Positions 9,271 to 18,502 of a stretch of DNA of 41,885 nucleotides are shown piece after piece. The stretch comes from Thiotrichaceae bacterium (GTDB lineage Bacteria > Pseudomonadota > Gammaproteobacteria > Thiotrichales > Thiotrichaceae), in contig JALSJU010000118.1 of the NCBI GenBank assembly GCA_026989145.1, positions 1 through 41,885 on the forward strand. Direction: 5' to 3'. The notes beneath the pieces are model-generated. The model was given only the letters and a program-made list of their open reading frames with translations, was not told the origin of the DNA and did not search any database. Each line of letters opens with the position of its first letter. Within the stretch, counting starts at the first letter, position 1. The translations under genes and the position numbers were made by a program.

Positions 9271-10254
9271 CTAGCCAGCAGTTGTTTGAAAATAAATTAA
9301 GCCTTCATAAGCAATAAATAGAGCAAATAAAACAGTACCTTTTGCGGCTGTAATTTTATAGCGACTGCTTGCAAAACAACCAAAGCTAAAAACAAGTAAG
9401 AGCACGGTCAAGCCTAGCATAATTGGCATATCTCTGGATAATAAACCTTCGGGTAGGGGAGATAATGGGCTTATTAAACCGGGTATGGCGAGTACAGCTA
9501 AAGTATTAAAGAGGTTTGAGCCAACAATATTACCAACAGCTAGATCATGCTCGCCTTTGCGAGCACTGCTCATGGTTGCAGCTAGCTCAGGGAGGCTTGT
9601 ACCGATGGCGACAATGGTTAAACCAATGACTAACTTACTGACCCCGAGTTGAATGGCAATGTTTGAAGCACCCCAAACCAATAATTTAGAGCTGATTAAT
9701 AAAATACCTAAGCCAACAATCGTCCAAATAATAGAGCTATTGAGCGGTTGTTTTTCAGGTAGTTCTTCAATAGTATCATCAATTAACGGGTCATGCGTTT
9801 TCGACTCTTTTCTTGCAGATGAAATCATCCATGTCAAGATAATAGCTAAAACAATTAATAAGATGATGGCATCTGAACGAGAAAATGCATTATCCATCAG
9901 AAGCACCCAAGCAAGTACCGCAGACGCTAATACTAACGGAAGTTCTTTTCTTAGTAATTGAGACTGAACGGGTAATACAAACAACATCGCAGTTACCCCT
10001 AAAACCAAAGTGATATTGGTAATGTTTGAGCCAATTGCATTGCCTAATCCAAGCCCTGGGCTGCCTTCTAAAGCGGCGGCGGCAGAGACGAGCATTTCTG
10101 GCGCAGAAGTTCCCAAGCCAATAATTAACATGCCGACTATCAACGGAGAAACCCCCATTATTTGCGCAATGCTGGAAGCACCATCAACAAATTTATCGGA
10201 ACTCCAGATGAGTAAAACCAGCCCGACAAGAATCGCCGCAGAAAAAAGTAGCAT
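9271..10254 (-). CDS. yrbG: calcium/sodium antiporter, YrbG/CaCA family
   Basis: This integral membrane exchanger has two homologous Na_Ca_ex halves and about ten membrane segments in total. The alpha-1 repeat GLGTSAPEMLVSAAAALEGSPGLGLGNAIGSNITN and the alpha-2 repeat AIGTSLPELAATMSSARKGEHDLAVGNIVGSNLFN carry the ion-binding acidic residues of the family. Its 327 residues fit. It is the first gene of the yrbG-kdsD-kdsC-lptCAB run. The substrate (Ca2+ against Na+ or K+) is assigned by family only. Confidence 0.9.
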   Translation of the reverse strand: MLLFSAAILVGLVLLIWSSDKFVDGASSIAQIMGVSPLIVGMLIIGLGTSAPEMLVSAAAALEGSPGLGLGNAIGSNITNITLVLGVTAMLFVLPVQSQLLRKELPLVLASAVLAWVLLMDNAFSRSDAIILLIVLAIILTWMISSARKESKTHDPLIDDTIEELPEKQPLNSSIIWTIVGLGILLISSKLLVWGASNIAIQLGVSKLVIGLTIVAIGTSLPELAATMSSARKGEHDLAVGNIVGSNLFNTLAVLAIPGLISPLSPLPEGLLSRDMPIMLGLTVLLLVFSFGCFASSRYKITAAKGTVLFALFIAYEGLIYFQTTAG

Positions 10255-10410
10255 AAAAAGTTTTCTTTTGTTTTTTAGATTGAAGAATTATACAGAAAAC
10301 TTAGAGCGGGTAAGTCACTTTCACTGTTTTTTTGAAAATAGCGATAGATAGATGTGCTCAAGGGCCCCCAGATTATTAGCTTGCCAGAACTTAGCTAGGG
10401 TGTTTAAACA

Positions 10411-12768
10411 TTACGCTGTCAGACTAGCAAATAGTGTTGGTAATTTCTCTGGCAATTTATCTACATTGTCAATAACGGTGTAATTATTCTCACCAAAAAT
10501 ACGTTTTACATAACTGTCTGCATTAGGATCTAGCGTTAAACAATACGTTAGTACGCCAGTGCTATATAACTCTTCCACGGCCTTTTTAGTATCATGGCGT
10601 AGATGTTGAGGATCACGCTCATCAATATCCGCAGGCTCTCCATCTGTTACTAACAAAATTAGCTTACGTTTTTCTTGTTGCTTATGTAAATGATGCCCCG
10701 CATGACGTAGTGCCGCTCCCATCCGGGTCGATAAACCGCCTTGCATACCTGCTAAACGAGATTTTGCATCGTCATCAAAATGCTGATTAAAATCTTTATA
10801 GCGATAATACTGCACATCGTGTCGTCCATCAGAAGCAAAACCGTGTAAGGCAAACGGATCTCCGATACCTTCAATTGCAGTAGCGACTAAGGTTGCGGCT
10901 TCACGAGTAAGTTCAAGTACGGTTTTATCAGAACCCGCCATTTTTTCATTGGTTGATTCCGATAAATCCAGTAGCACAACAACGGATAAATCACGCGTTT
11001 TTAATACATTACGCATGGTGATACGTGGGTTAGGTTGCTCTCCCATCCGAATCGATATCATCGCATCGACAGCGGCATTAATATCAATTTCATCACCATC
11101 TTCCATACCGCGTTGGCGTTGCACGCCTTCGGGGGTTAGTAGATCGATAATCTGACGGATACGATGAGCGATAGGTTTGTGCTCTATTAAAATGTCATCA
11201 ATTAATTCGGGGTCTGCTTTGGGTTGACGACGTTCAAACACAGTTGCCCAATCGGGACGATGTAACTGAATTTGGTAGTCCCATTCTTGATAATGGAACG
11301 GGTCTGAAATCGGCTCTTTTCCCCACGCCTCATTAAAACTGGCTGCATCATCGGTTAAATCGTCTTCGTAAAAACGCATAACATCTTTACACACCCAAAC
11401 TTCTTGTGCATCGTCACCAGCTAACTCACAGTCTACTTCGTGTGCCATCATTAATGGGCTTACATCACGGCGCACTTGTTTCTGGCTGGCAGACACATAT
11501 TCAAAACCTGCTTCACCATGAAATTCTGCAAAATGCCAAACAATGCGGTTATCATCACGATAGGGAATACGGTGGCGTTCTAAAATGCGCAAACTGGGGA
11601 CGGCTCTTCGACCGGTAAAAATATTAAATAACTCAACACCCATCATCCATGAGAAATTATTATCATCTTGTTTCTCTTCAATTTCAGCATGGAACTTTTG
11701 GGCAAACTGGTTGAGCTGTTCATCATCAGAGGTGACACTGCTATCAAGCAACATTAGTGCCATATGCTCTAATACTGCAACGGTTTCATGTTCGATAGGT
11801 TCTTCAAAATCTAACGTCATCAGCGTTTTCCAGAGCTTTTTTAGGCCTGGAAAAGCATTCACTGCTTTGTATTCAACACGAGCATCTTCAACAAGCCCGA
11901 TGAAAAACATTTGCGCGGGGCTTAGTTCTTCACCTGAAATTGCACTATCGGAATAACATAAATGAGATGCCATGTGCGCCGCGGTTGCACGGTATAACTC
12001 CAAACCTGCGACGAGTACTTCATCATCAACTTTAATGTCATCAACTGCATCTGGCATAAACAGGATGTTGCCTTCAACATAGGGACGAAAGTCAGCAAAA
12101 TCAGCACCAGTAGGACGTAAGAAAAAATCACGTCCCCAAAGTGCACGAAGATAAAAATTCAGCTTTCGTTGTACTTTTACAAACAAAACTCCACGACGCT
12201 CTTTCTCAAGCATGGCGCGACTGTCTTGGGATTCTAAATTAAAGTATGAGGTAAGATTATTAAAATCACGACGATACGCTTGAGCACCAAAGTTAGCCCA
12301 TCGACGCAGACCACTTAAGGTTAATTTAGAAAGCAGCTCATCAATATGATTCAACATCGGGCGTAAACCACGCGATGCGGTTGAAGCTAATTGATGAATC
12401 AGAGTAAGATAACCTCTTACAAGTGAGGCATCCCCTAAACGTCGAGAGGCAGCAGGTAAACTTGATAATAGTAGAGAAATCACTTCGCCAGAGGTCATTG
12501 AAGATAACTTCATGGCAGCATTAACCACATCAGGGATAATATCTTCACCACACTCTTTGGCAACCATTGGAATCTCTTCCAAATAGGTAATCACCAAATC
12601 ATTGCCACGTCCTAAATTACACAGTGCTTTTGCACCATCCATGTAATCACCAAGACCAGCGGGTGACATAATACGGGTTGCTTCATGAAAGGTACTCTCT
12701 AGTACATCTTTCACTTCTGGAGCTGCTTCCTCCAAAAATTCTGCGTAATCTTCTAGCTGAATAGACAT
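10411..12768 (-). CDS. cbbO: RuBisCO activation protein CbbO (form I operon copy)
   Basis: CbbO is the adaptor that, with the hexameric AAA+ CbbQ, remodels inhibited RuBisCO. The protein has 785 residues. The N-terminal two thirds is the CbbO-specific helical region; the C-terminal part is a von Willebrand factor A domain with MIDAS motif DLSES at about residue 600 and the later TDGEPADI segment. It lies 65 bp downstream of cbbQ1 at the end of the cbbLS operon, so it probably serves form I RuBisCO. It is clearly paralogous to the protein at 23585-25897 over its whole length. The N-terminus MSIQLEDYAEFLEEAAPEV is well placed after the start. Confidence 0.93.
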   Translation of the reverse strand: MSIQLEDYAEFLEEAAPEVKDVLESTFHEATRIMSPAGLGDYMDGAKALCNLGRGNDLVITYLEEIPMVAKECGEDIIPDVVNAAMKLSSMTSGEVISLLLSSLPAASRRLGDASLVRGYLTLIHQLASTASRGLRPMLNHIDELLSKLTLSGLRRWANFGAQAYRRDFNNLTSYFNLESQDSRAMLEKERRGVLFVKVQRKLNFYLRALWGRDFFLRPTGADFADFRPYVEGNILFMPDAVDDIKVDDEVLVAGLELYRATAAHMASHLCYSDSAISGEELSPAQMFFIGLVEDARVEYKAVNAFPGLKKLWKTLMTLDFEEPIEHETVAVLEHMALMLLDSSVTSDDEQLNQFAQKFHAEIEEKQDDNNFSWMMGVELFNIFTGRRAVPSLRILERHRIPYRDDNRIVWHFAEFHGEAGFEYVSASQKQVRRDVSPLMMAHEVDCELAGDDAQEVWVCKDVMRFYEDDLTDDAASFNEAWGKEPISDPFHYQEWDYQIQLHRPDWATVFERRQPKADPELIDDILIEHKPIAHRIRQIIDLLTPEGVQRQRGMEDGDEIDINAAVDAMISIRMGEQPNPRITMRNVLKTRDLSVVVLLDLSESTNEKMAGSDKTVLELTREAATLVATAIEGIGDPFALHGFASDGRHDVQYYRYKDFNQHFDDDAKSRLAGMQGGLSTRMGAALRHAGHHLHKQQEKRKLILLVTDGEPADIDERDPQHLRHDTKKAVEELYSTGVLTYCLTLDPNADSYVKRIFGENNYTVIDNVDKLPEKLPTLFASLTA

Positions 12769-12833
12769 TTTTGTTTTCCGTTAATTATTAATCTACACAC
12801 TGTGCAACGACTCTGTGCGAACGAATAACAGTT

Positions 12834-13649
12834 TTAACCAAAGAATGTTTGCACGGCTGCATTTAAAGTATCTCGCATATCAGGATCATCCGTTAACGGT
12901 GTAACCATTGTCATACTACACGCCACCTCTGCTTCAACACCGCTACCAATGAGTTGTGCCGCATAGACTAATAAACGCGTTGATATGCCTTCATCTAAAC
13001 CATGACCTTTAAGGTTACGAGCGCGATGTGCAATTTGTACTAACTTACCCGCAGTTTCTTTATCAATACCCGCTTCTTTGGAAACAATCGATACTTCTAA
13101 TTCTTCTTCTGGGTAATCAAAGTCCATCCCACCAAAGCGCTGTTTAGTTGATTGCTTTAGGTCTTTCATTAAACTCTGGTAGCCAGGGTTGTAGGAGATT
13201 ACCAGCTGAAAATCAGGGTGCGCTTCAACTTGCTCACCTTTTTTATCCAGTGGCAATACACGACGGTGATCGGTTAAGGGATGAATCACAACCGTGGTAT
13301 CTTGTCGTGCTTCAACAACTTCGTCCAAATAACAAATGGCACCAATTCGTGCTGCTGTTGTTAATGGGCCGTCTTGCCATTTTGTACCGTCTTTATCAAG
13401 AAGAAAGCGTCCCACTAAATCAGAAGCAGTCATATCTTCATTACAAGCTACGGTGATGAGCGGTTTTTTTAATTTCCACGCCATGTATTCTACAAAACGT
13501 GATTTACCACAACCTGTTGGCCCTTTAAGCATCATCGGCATACGTACACCGTAAGCGGCTTCATAAAGAGATACTTCCTGATTGGTCTCTTCGTAGTAAG
13601 GTTCTTTATTAATGATGTATTGGTTTGGATCTACTTTTATATCAGACAT
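12834..13649 (-). CDS. cbbQ: RuBisCO activase AAA+ subunit CbbQ (form I operon copy)
   Basis: This MoxR-type AAA+ ATPase, with CbbO, removes inhibitory sugar phosphates from RuBisCO. Walker A GPTGCGKS is at residues 43-50, Walker B ICYLDEV at 105-111, and SYNPGYQSLMKDLKQSTKQRF contains sensor 1 and the arginine finger region. The length of 271 is normal for CbbQ/NorQ. A GGAAG Shine-Dalgarno lies 7 bp upstream of the ATG. It sits 151 bp downstream of the 104-residue ORF in the operon. It is closely similar to CbbQ2 at 22764-23579. Confidence 0.95.
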   Translation of the reverse strand: MSDIKVDPNQYIINKEPYYEETNQEVSLYEAAYGVRMPMMLKGPTGCGKSRFVEYMAWKLKKPLITVACNEDMTASDLVGRFLLDKDGTKWQDGPLTTAARIGAICYLDEVVEARQDTTVVIHPLTDHRRVLPLDKKGEQVEAHPDFQLVISYNPGYQSLMKDLKQSTKQRFGGMDFDYPEEELEVSIVSKEAGIDKETAGKLVQIAHRARNLKGHGLDEGISTRLLVYAAQLIGSGVEAEVACSMTMVTPLTDDPDMRDTLNAAVQTFFG

Positions 13650-13800
13650 AATATTCTTCCATATTTATCACATGAATTAGATAGGCTTGATAAGTGTTTT
13701 ATTTGCCAACATGCTAGGTGTAGACACTAAAACAATTATGAAGCGTATCGTTATTAATTTGCGTTGTTGTGAGGTTAAGCTACCTAAATGATAAGTCGTG

Positions 13801-14115
13801 TTATTCGTCTTCATCACAGGTTTCATCTTCACCAGACCAACCGGCAGCTTTAGCATCTTCAAACGCTTGACCATGAATTTTCTGATGACGCTCTTTCAAG
13901 TTTTCAGGTAGATGGCTGACTAAACAACCGTATTTATCCCATTCCGTATTCACTTTTTGTAATAAAGCATCAATTCTTCCTAGATCCCAACCTTCACAGG
14001 TCTCATCATCTGCAACTAATGAAAACACTTTTGCATCACGGATGATTTTTCCGATCGATGTCATACCACCATTTATTTCATTGTTCAGACCGATATATTG
14101 ATTTGGTTTTGCCAT
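13801..14115 (-). CDS. small acidic protein of unknown function in the cbbLS-QO operon
   Basis: This is a 104-residue soluble protein I cannot assign to a named family. It has no signal peptide or membrane segment. The C-terminus is strongly acidic (GEDETCDEDE), and a second acidic patch VADDETCEGWD lies near residue 40, so the sequence ETC occurs twice. Gene order cbbL-cbbS-this-cbbQ-cbbO on one strand argues for a role in form I RuBisCO assembly or activation. A hairpin in the upstream gap (14156-14199) may set its level relative to cbbLS. Base composition matches the neighbours, so it does not look newly acquired. The Shine-Dalgarno is weak. Confidence 0.8.
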   Translation of the reverse strand: MAKPNQYIGLNNEINGGMTSIGKIIRDAKVFSLVADDETCEGWDLGRIDALLQKVNTEWDKYGCLVSHLPENLKERHQKIHGQAFEDAKAAGWSGEDETCDEDE

Positions 14116-14152
14116 TATAAATTTCTGCTTTATTTTAAATTAACAACTAAAT

Positions 14153-14203
14153 AAAAAACCCTGACTTAAACTAACAAGAAACATTAGCAAGTCAGGGTTT
14201 TCA
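14153..14203 (-). terminator. hairpin between cbbS and the small acidic ORF; probable partial terminator
   Basis: On the minus strand AACCCTGACTT pairs with AAGTCAGGGTT around a loop of about 20 nt, followed by a run of six T residues. It lies between the cbbS stop and the next gene of the operon. It fits a partial terminator or mRNA-end stabiliser that keeps cbbLS transcript high and cbbQO transcript low. Complete termination is unlikely because no separate promoter is evident downstream. Confidence 0.7.
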
Positions 14204-14224
14204 TCGTAATACCTGACTATCTAA

Positions 14225-14581
14225 TTAGACAGTTTTACCACGATGAACAACCATGGCAGTACCTGCACATTGTGCGAAGTTATCAAGCCCTAATAAACGA
14301 ACATGATTTGCTGGGTGTGCTGTTTTACACGCTTCAATTTCTTTTAAAACAACATCAACATCAGTCTCACCAAATAAAGGTAACTTCCACATGTACCAGT
14401 AGTTACTGATCGCATTCTCTGGCTCTGTATGTTCAATTACAGGATTCCAGCCTTTATCTAAAATGTACTGAATTTGAGTACGGGTTTGTTCTTCAGTCAG
14501 ATCGGGTATGTATGAAAAGGTTTCAAACTTACGGCTATCTGCGTTACCTATGCTTGATGCATAATCTTGCACGTCACTCAT
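14225..14581 (-). CDS. cbbS: RuBisCO small subunit, form I
   Basis: This is the small subunit of the L8S8 form I enzyme. The 118-residue sequence shows the conserved start [37 protein letters not shown], then [46 protein letters not shown] Shine-Dalgarno precedes the ATG. It lies 106 bp downstream of cbbL, with a strong hairpin in the gap. No carboxysome genes are in the window, so this is probably a free, non-carboxysomal IA/IAq-type enzyme, consistent with the cbbQO genes that follow. Confidence 0.97.
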   Translation of the reverse strand: MSDVQDYASSIGNADSRKFETFSYIPDLTEEQTRTQIQYILDKGWNPVIEHTEPENAISNYWYMWKLPLFGETDVDVVLKEIEACKTAHPANHVRLLGLDNFAQCAGTAMVVHRGKTV

Positions 14582-14640
14582 AGTATTTCTCCAATATAAT
14601 TAATTATTAAATGATAAAAAGTTCTTAGTCTATTTGCCGC

Positions 14641-14668
14641 CTCTAGCCTTGGAAAACCAAGACCAGAG
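14641..14668 (-). other. 12-bp stem-loop in the cbbL-cbbS gap
   Basis: On the transcribed strand CTCTGGTCTTGG pairs with CCAAGGCTAGAG around a TTTT loop, a 12-bp stem if two G-U pairs are allowed. No T-run follows the 3' arm, so it is not a classical terminator. A role as an mRNA processing or stability element that balances large and small subunit synthesis is inferred. Confidence 0.6.
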
Positions 14669-14687
14669 AGAATATGGCAATAACTAA

Positions 14688-16106
14688 TTACTTATGAGCA
14701 ACGTCCAGCTTATCCACTGTATCGAACTCAAACTTGATTTCTTTCCAAGTTTCCATCGCAATCTTAAGCTCAGGGCTATGCTTCGCAGCATTAGTAAGGA
14801 TGTCCTTACCTTCTTTCTCAAGCTCACGACCCGAGTTACGTGCCTCAACACATGCTTCAACCGCAACACGGTTAGCTGCTGCACCAGCTGCATTACCCCA
14901 AGGGTGACCTAATGTACCACCACCAAACTGAAGACAAGAGTCATCACCGAAGATGTTAACTAGTGCAGGCATATGCCATACGTGGATACCACCCGATGCT
15001 ACTGGGATAACACCAGGCATTGAACCCCAATCTTGGTCGAAGAAGATACCGCGTGAACGATCTTCTTTGATGTATGAATCACGCATAAGGTCAATCCAAC
15101 CCAATGTCGCTTCACGATCACCTTCCAGCTTACCAACAACCGTTCCAGAGTGAAGATGATCACCACCAGATAGGCGAAGGATTTTAGTTAGAACACGGAA
15201 GTGAATACCGTGGTGCGGGTTACGATCAAGTACCGCATGCATTGCACGGTGAATGTGTAACAACATACCGTTGTCTTGACACCATTGTGCTAACTGAGTA
15301 TTTGCAGACCAACCACCGGTGATGTAGTCATGCATGATGATTGGTGCGCCAATTTCTTTCGCGTATTCCGCACGCTTCATCATTTCATCTGATGTTGCTG
15401 CCGTTACGTTTAAGTAGTGACCTTTACGCTCACCTGTTTCTGCTTCTGCTTTATGGATAGCTTCCATAACGAAATCAAAACGTGCTCTCCAACGCATGAA
15501 TGGTTGCGAGTTTACGTTCTCATCATCTTTAGTGAAATCAAGACCACCACGCAGACCTTCATAACAAGCGCGACCGTAGTTCTTTGCTGATAAACCAAGC
15601 TTAGGCTTGATAGTACAACCTAAAAGAGGACGACCATATTTATTTAAGATATCACGCTCTTGTTGAATGCCCTGAGGTGGACCATTACATGTCATAACAT
15701 AAGCAATCGGGAAACGAATATCTTCAAGACGTAGAGCACGTAATGCTTTAAATCCGAATACGTTACCTACCAATGAAGTCATTACGTTTACTACCGAACC
15801 TTCTTCAAAAAGGTCAATTGGGTATGCGATAAACGCGAAGAAACAAGTATCATCACCTGGTACATCTTCGATTGCGTATGCACGACCTTTGTAGTAATCA
15901 AGATCAGTCAATAAGTCAGTCCATACTGTAGTCCAAGTACCTGTTGAAGACTCAGCGGCAACTGCTGCTGCAATCTCTTCACGTGGCACACCATCTTGTG
16001 GGGTTACTTTAAAACAAGCCAGAATATCCGTGTCTTTTGGGGTGTATTCTGGCATCCAATAAGTTTCGCGGTATTCTTTTACACCCGCATCATATTGCTT
16101 AGCCAT
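14688..16106 (-). CDS. cbbL: RuBisCO large subunit, form I
   Basis: This is the catalytic subunit of ribulose-1,5-bisphosphate carboxylase/oxygenase, the CO2-fixing step of the Calvin cycle. The 472 residues match proteobacterial (red-unrelated, type IA) CbbL. Catalytic Lys168 is in CTIKPKLG, the carbamylated Lys193 in [13 protein letters not shown], and loop-6 Lys326 in [11 protein letters not shown]. An AGGA Shine-Dalgarno lies 8 bp upstream of the ATG. It heads the operon cbbL-cbbS-ORF-cbbQ-cbbO and is divergent from cbbR1 across a 342-bp region holding a LysR-type palindrome. Confidence 0.98.
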   Translation of the reverse strand: MAKQYDAGVKEYRETYWMPEYTPKDTDILACFKVTPQDGVPREEIAAAVAAESSTGTWTTVWTDLLTDLDYYKGRAYAIEDVPGDDTCFFAFIAYPIDLFEEGSVVNVMTSLVGNVFGFKALRALRLEDIRFPIAYVMTCNGPPQGIQQERDILNKYGRPLLGCTIKPKLGLSAKNYGRACYEGLRGGLDFTKDDENVNSQPFMRWRARFDFVMEAIHKAEAETGERKGHYLNVTAATSDEMMKRAEYAKEIGAPIIMHDYITGGWSANTQLAQWCQDNGMLLHIHRAMHAVLDRNPHHGIHFRVLTKILRLSGGDHLHSGTVVGKLEGDREATLGWIDLMRDSYIKEDRSRGIFFDQDWGSMPGVIPVASGGIHVWHMPALVNIFGDDSCLQFGGGTLGHPWGNAAGAAANRVAVEACVEARNSGRELEKEGKDILTNAAKHSPELKIAMETWKEIKFEFDTVDKLDVAHK

Positions 16107-16448
16107 AGTTTAATTCCTGTTAGTTAATAATCAGTCGATTTCTCGAATAACAGATAGTGCGCCAACCGAACTATAAATAAAACTAAGACTTTAGTGTGTG
16201 TAAAATAAGATATTCTTATGTATTAGGTGGTTTTTAATACATCGAAAAAAACTGACTATTTATTATTTATTTCTGTTTTACAGGAAATATTTATTTGCGC
16301 ACTATTGATAAGCAAACATCGGAAAGAGATGTTTCAATATAACGATTTATTATATTTAAACAGGTAAAGCTGCTTGATTATTACTTGTTATTTGAGCTGA
16401 GCAAGCTCTCTTGAAGAATTCCTTTGAAATTTAAAGATTACATAAAAG
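16107..16448. promoter_or_regulatory. cbbL/cbbR1 divergent control region
   Basis: This 342-bp AT-rich gap separates the starts of cbbL (minus) and cbbR1 (plus). It holds no convincing ORF. The clearest element is the 15-bp palindrome ATAAGATATTCTTAT at 16205-16219, which fits the LysR-family T-N11-A rule. A possible cbbL -10 (TATAGT) is at 16170-16175 on the minus strand. An inverted pair ATAGTGCGCCAA (16154-16165) and TTGCGCACTAT (16295-16305) brackets the palindrome. A weaker match to the cbbM/cbbQ2 operator (TCAGTTTT...TTAAAA) lies around 16229-16255 on the minus strand. Confidence 0.6.
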
Positions 16449-17360
16449 ATGCCACATATATCACTTCGCCAAATTCGTATTTTTGATTCAGTAGCGCGCT
16501 ATAAAAGTCATACACGTGCAGCTGAAAAGCTTTATATGACCCAGCCCGCTGTCTCTATGCAAATGAAACAGCTTGAGGAAAACTTAGGTATTGAACTCTT
16601 TGAGCGACAAGGTCGATCTTTATCATTAAGTCATTCAGGAAGAAAACTTCGAGAGTACAGTAACCATATTATAAATGCATTCGACAGCATGATTGACTTC
16701 GCAGATAAAGTTAAGGGTTGTCATACGGGGCATTTAACAATTTCTGTCGCTACAACAGCGAATCATTTCACTACACGAATTCTTTCTGCTTTCTCCGAGA
16801 AATACCCCGATATAACGATAAGCTTAGATGTAACTAATCGCCAAAGTATTTTACGGCAACTTGATAACTTTGAACCAGATATGGTGATTATGGGGGAGCC
16901 GCCTAAAGGACACGGCTTACTTTCAGAGCAATTTATGGCGAATCCATTGGTTATTATTGCGCCACCTAATCATCCTTTGCTAACAAGTAAAAAGCCACTC
17001 ACTATTAAGCATTTAGATGGCGAAAAATTTGTGGTGAGAGAGAAAGGTTCTGGTACCCGCGAGTGTATAGAGCGGCATTTTAAACAATCAGGAATCTGCT
17101 GTGCAACAACACTTGAAATGACCAGTAATGAAGCAATTAAACATGCGGTTTCAGCAGGCTTTGGATTAGGTATTGTATCGCTTCATACGATAGAGTTAGA
17201 ACTTAAAAATAGGCACTTGAGTATTTTGGATGTGGCAGGTTTCCCTCTTGAGAGACATTGGCATCTAGTCACTCGTCAAGGCAAAGCTATATCTCCTGTA
17301 GCTGAAGCTTTTAGAAATTTTTTGCTTGAAAAGGCTGAGCAATATGTGTCTCAAAAGTAG
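16449..17360 (+). CDS. cbbR: LysR-type regulator CbbR, form I associated
   Basis: CbbR activates Calvin-cycle operons and senses metabolites such as RuBP, PEP or NADPH, depending on species. The N-terminal winged helix-turn-helix (residues 1-62, with TRAAEKLYMTQPAVSMQMKQLEENLGIELFERQG) is followed by a LysR substrate domain. Its 303 residues and the divergent position from cbbL support CbbR rather than a generic LysR. It is very similar over its length to the second CbbR at 20201-21127 (shared VSMQM, ATTANHF, VVREKGSGT, FPLERHWHLV). Confidence 0.93.
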   Translation: MPHISLRQIRIFDSVARYKSHTRAAEKLYMTQPAVSMQMKQLEENLGIELFERQGRSLSLSHSGRKLREYSNHIINAFDSMIDFADKVKGCHTGHLTISVATTANHFTTRILSAFSEKYPDITISLDVTNRQSILRQLDNFEPDMVIMGEPPKGHGLLSEQFMANPLVIIAPPNHPLLTSKKPLTIKHLDGEKFVVREKGSGTRECIERHFKQSGICCATTLEMTSNEAIKHAVSAGFGLGIVSLHTIELELKNRHLSILDVAGFPLERHWHLVTRQGKAISPVAEAFRNFLLEKAEQYVSQK

Positions 17361-17493
17361 TCTTATTTGTTATTCTACGTTCACCTATATTTTCTGTTGA
17401 TAATAGACGGGTAATTCTTCTTTGCTATGATTGTATTTAACTCGAATAAATCGATGTTTTATATAAAGTCTCAGAATTTTTACGAAGTTTACT

Positions 17494-18399
17494 ATGATTA
17501 ACTATAAGCATTTGCGTTATTTCTGGATGGTAGCTAAAGAAGGTAGTATCGCTAAAGCCAGTAAATTATTGTTTCTTGCGCCACAAACAATCAGTGGACA
17601 ACTGACTCAATTAGAAGAGCAGCTTGGCGTCCGGCTTTTTGAAAAATCGGGACGAAATTTAAAACTCACTCAAAGTGGCAAAATTGTACAGAGCTATGCC
17701 AATGATATTTTTTCATTGGGTAATGAGCTTCAGGAAATTATTCATAATAAACCGTCTAAAAGAATCCCACATTTAAAAGCCGGTATTGCAAATACTATCC
17801 CGAAATCTATTGCTTATCATTTATTGGAGCCTGTTCTTCATCTTGATGAGCCAATGCGCATTATCTGCCGTGAAGATAACCTATCAACATTATTAAATGA
17901 ACTCGCTGAACATAAGTTAGATATTGTTATTTCTGATCGAGCTATGCCGAGTAGTAAAGGAATCAAAGGCTTTAATCATAATCTTGGTAAATGCGGAATA
18001 ACTTTTTTTGCAACCGAATCTTTGATTGATACGATGAAAGGCAACTTTCCTCAATGCTTAGATAAAATGCCGTTGCTTTTACCTGGTGAGACTTCATCAA
18101 TAAAAAACAAACTGATGCTTTGGTTTCGTAATAAAAATATTTTCCCTTATATTTTGGCAGAGTTCGACGATGGTTCCTTAATGAAAGCATTTGGGCAAAA
18201 AGGCGCAGGTATTTTCATTGCTCCATCAATCACAGCGAAAGAAGTAGAGGCTTCGTATAATGTTAAAATAATTGGAGAAACCGATGATGTTGTGGAAACA
18301 TTTTATGCTATTTCTATTGATCGTAAAGTAAAGCATGTGGGGGTAGTAACGATTTTAAGTAATGCACGTGAACAATTCTTTCTATCGAGTGATATGTAG
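17494..18399 (+). CDS. nhaR: LysR-type regulator, NhaR-like
   Basis: This 301-residue regulator has an N-terminal helix-turn-helix (YKHLRYFWMVAKEGSIAKASKLLFLAPQTISGQLTQLEEQLGVRLFEKSGR). It shares with NhaR the start INYxHLxYFW, the PQTIxGQ motif, LLPGxxSxxxxKLxxWF and FDDxxLMKAFG. In enterobacteria NhaR activates the Na+/H+ antiporter gene nhaA and others. No nhaA is in the window, so its target here is unknown. It lies 133 bp downstream of cbbR1 on the same strand and converges on cbbM, so it may have been recruited to the carbon-fixation locus, but proximity is the only evidence. Confidence 0.85.
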   Translation: MINYKHLRYFWMVAKEGSIAKASKLLFLAPQTISGQLTQLEEQLGVRLFEKSGRNLKLTQSGKIVQSYANDIFSLGNELQEIIHNKPSKRIPHLKAGIANTIPKSIAYHLLEPVLHLDEPMRIICREDNLSTLLNELAEHKLDIVISDRAMPSSKGIKGFNHNLGKCGITFFATESLIDTMKGNFPQCLDKMPLLLPGETSSIKNKLMLWFRNKNIFPYILAEFDDGSLMKAFGQKGAGIFIAPSITAKEVEASYNVKIIGETDDVVETFYAISIDRKVKHVGVVTILSNAREQFFLSSDM

Positions 18400-18440
18400 A
18401 CTATTTCTTCTACACTTATTTGACGTTTGAGGTAGAAAGC

Positions 18441-18479
18441 AAAAAGCCCTGATACTTGAAAAGTAACAGGGCTTTTTTT
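18441..18479. terminator. bidirectional terminator between nhaR and cbbM
   Basis: AAAAAGCCCTG and CAGGGCTTTTTTT form an 11-bp stem, extended by ACTT/AAGT, with A-runs and T-runs on both sides. It lies between the convergent stops of nhaR and cbbM and can terminate transcription from either side. Confidence 0.9.
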
Positions 18480-18502
18480 ATATCATAAATTAAACGAATT
18501 GT

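Noticed and set aside
11922-12146. 74-residue minus-strand ORF within cbbO1
   Set aside because: It is another frame of the well-supported cbbO1 and has no start signal.
13677-13874. 65-residue minus-strand ORF between cbbQ1 and the small acidic ORF
   Set aside because: It overlaps the end of the 104-residue ORF in another frame, has no ribosome-binding site and low-complexity content.
10411-16106. carboxysome genes next to cbbLS
   Set aside because: No CsoS or shell protein genes are present; the operon continues with cbbQ and cbbO.
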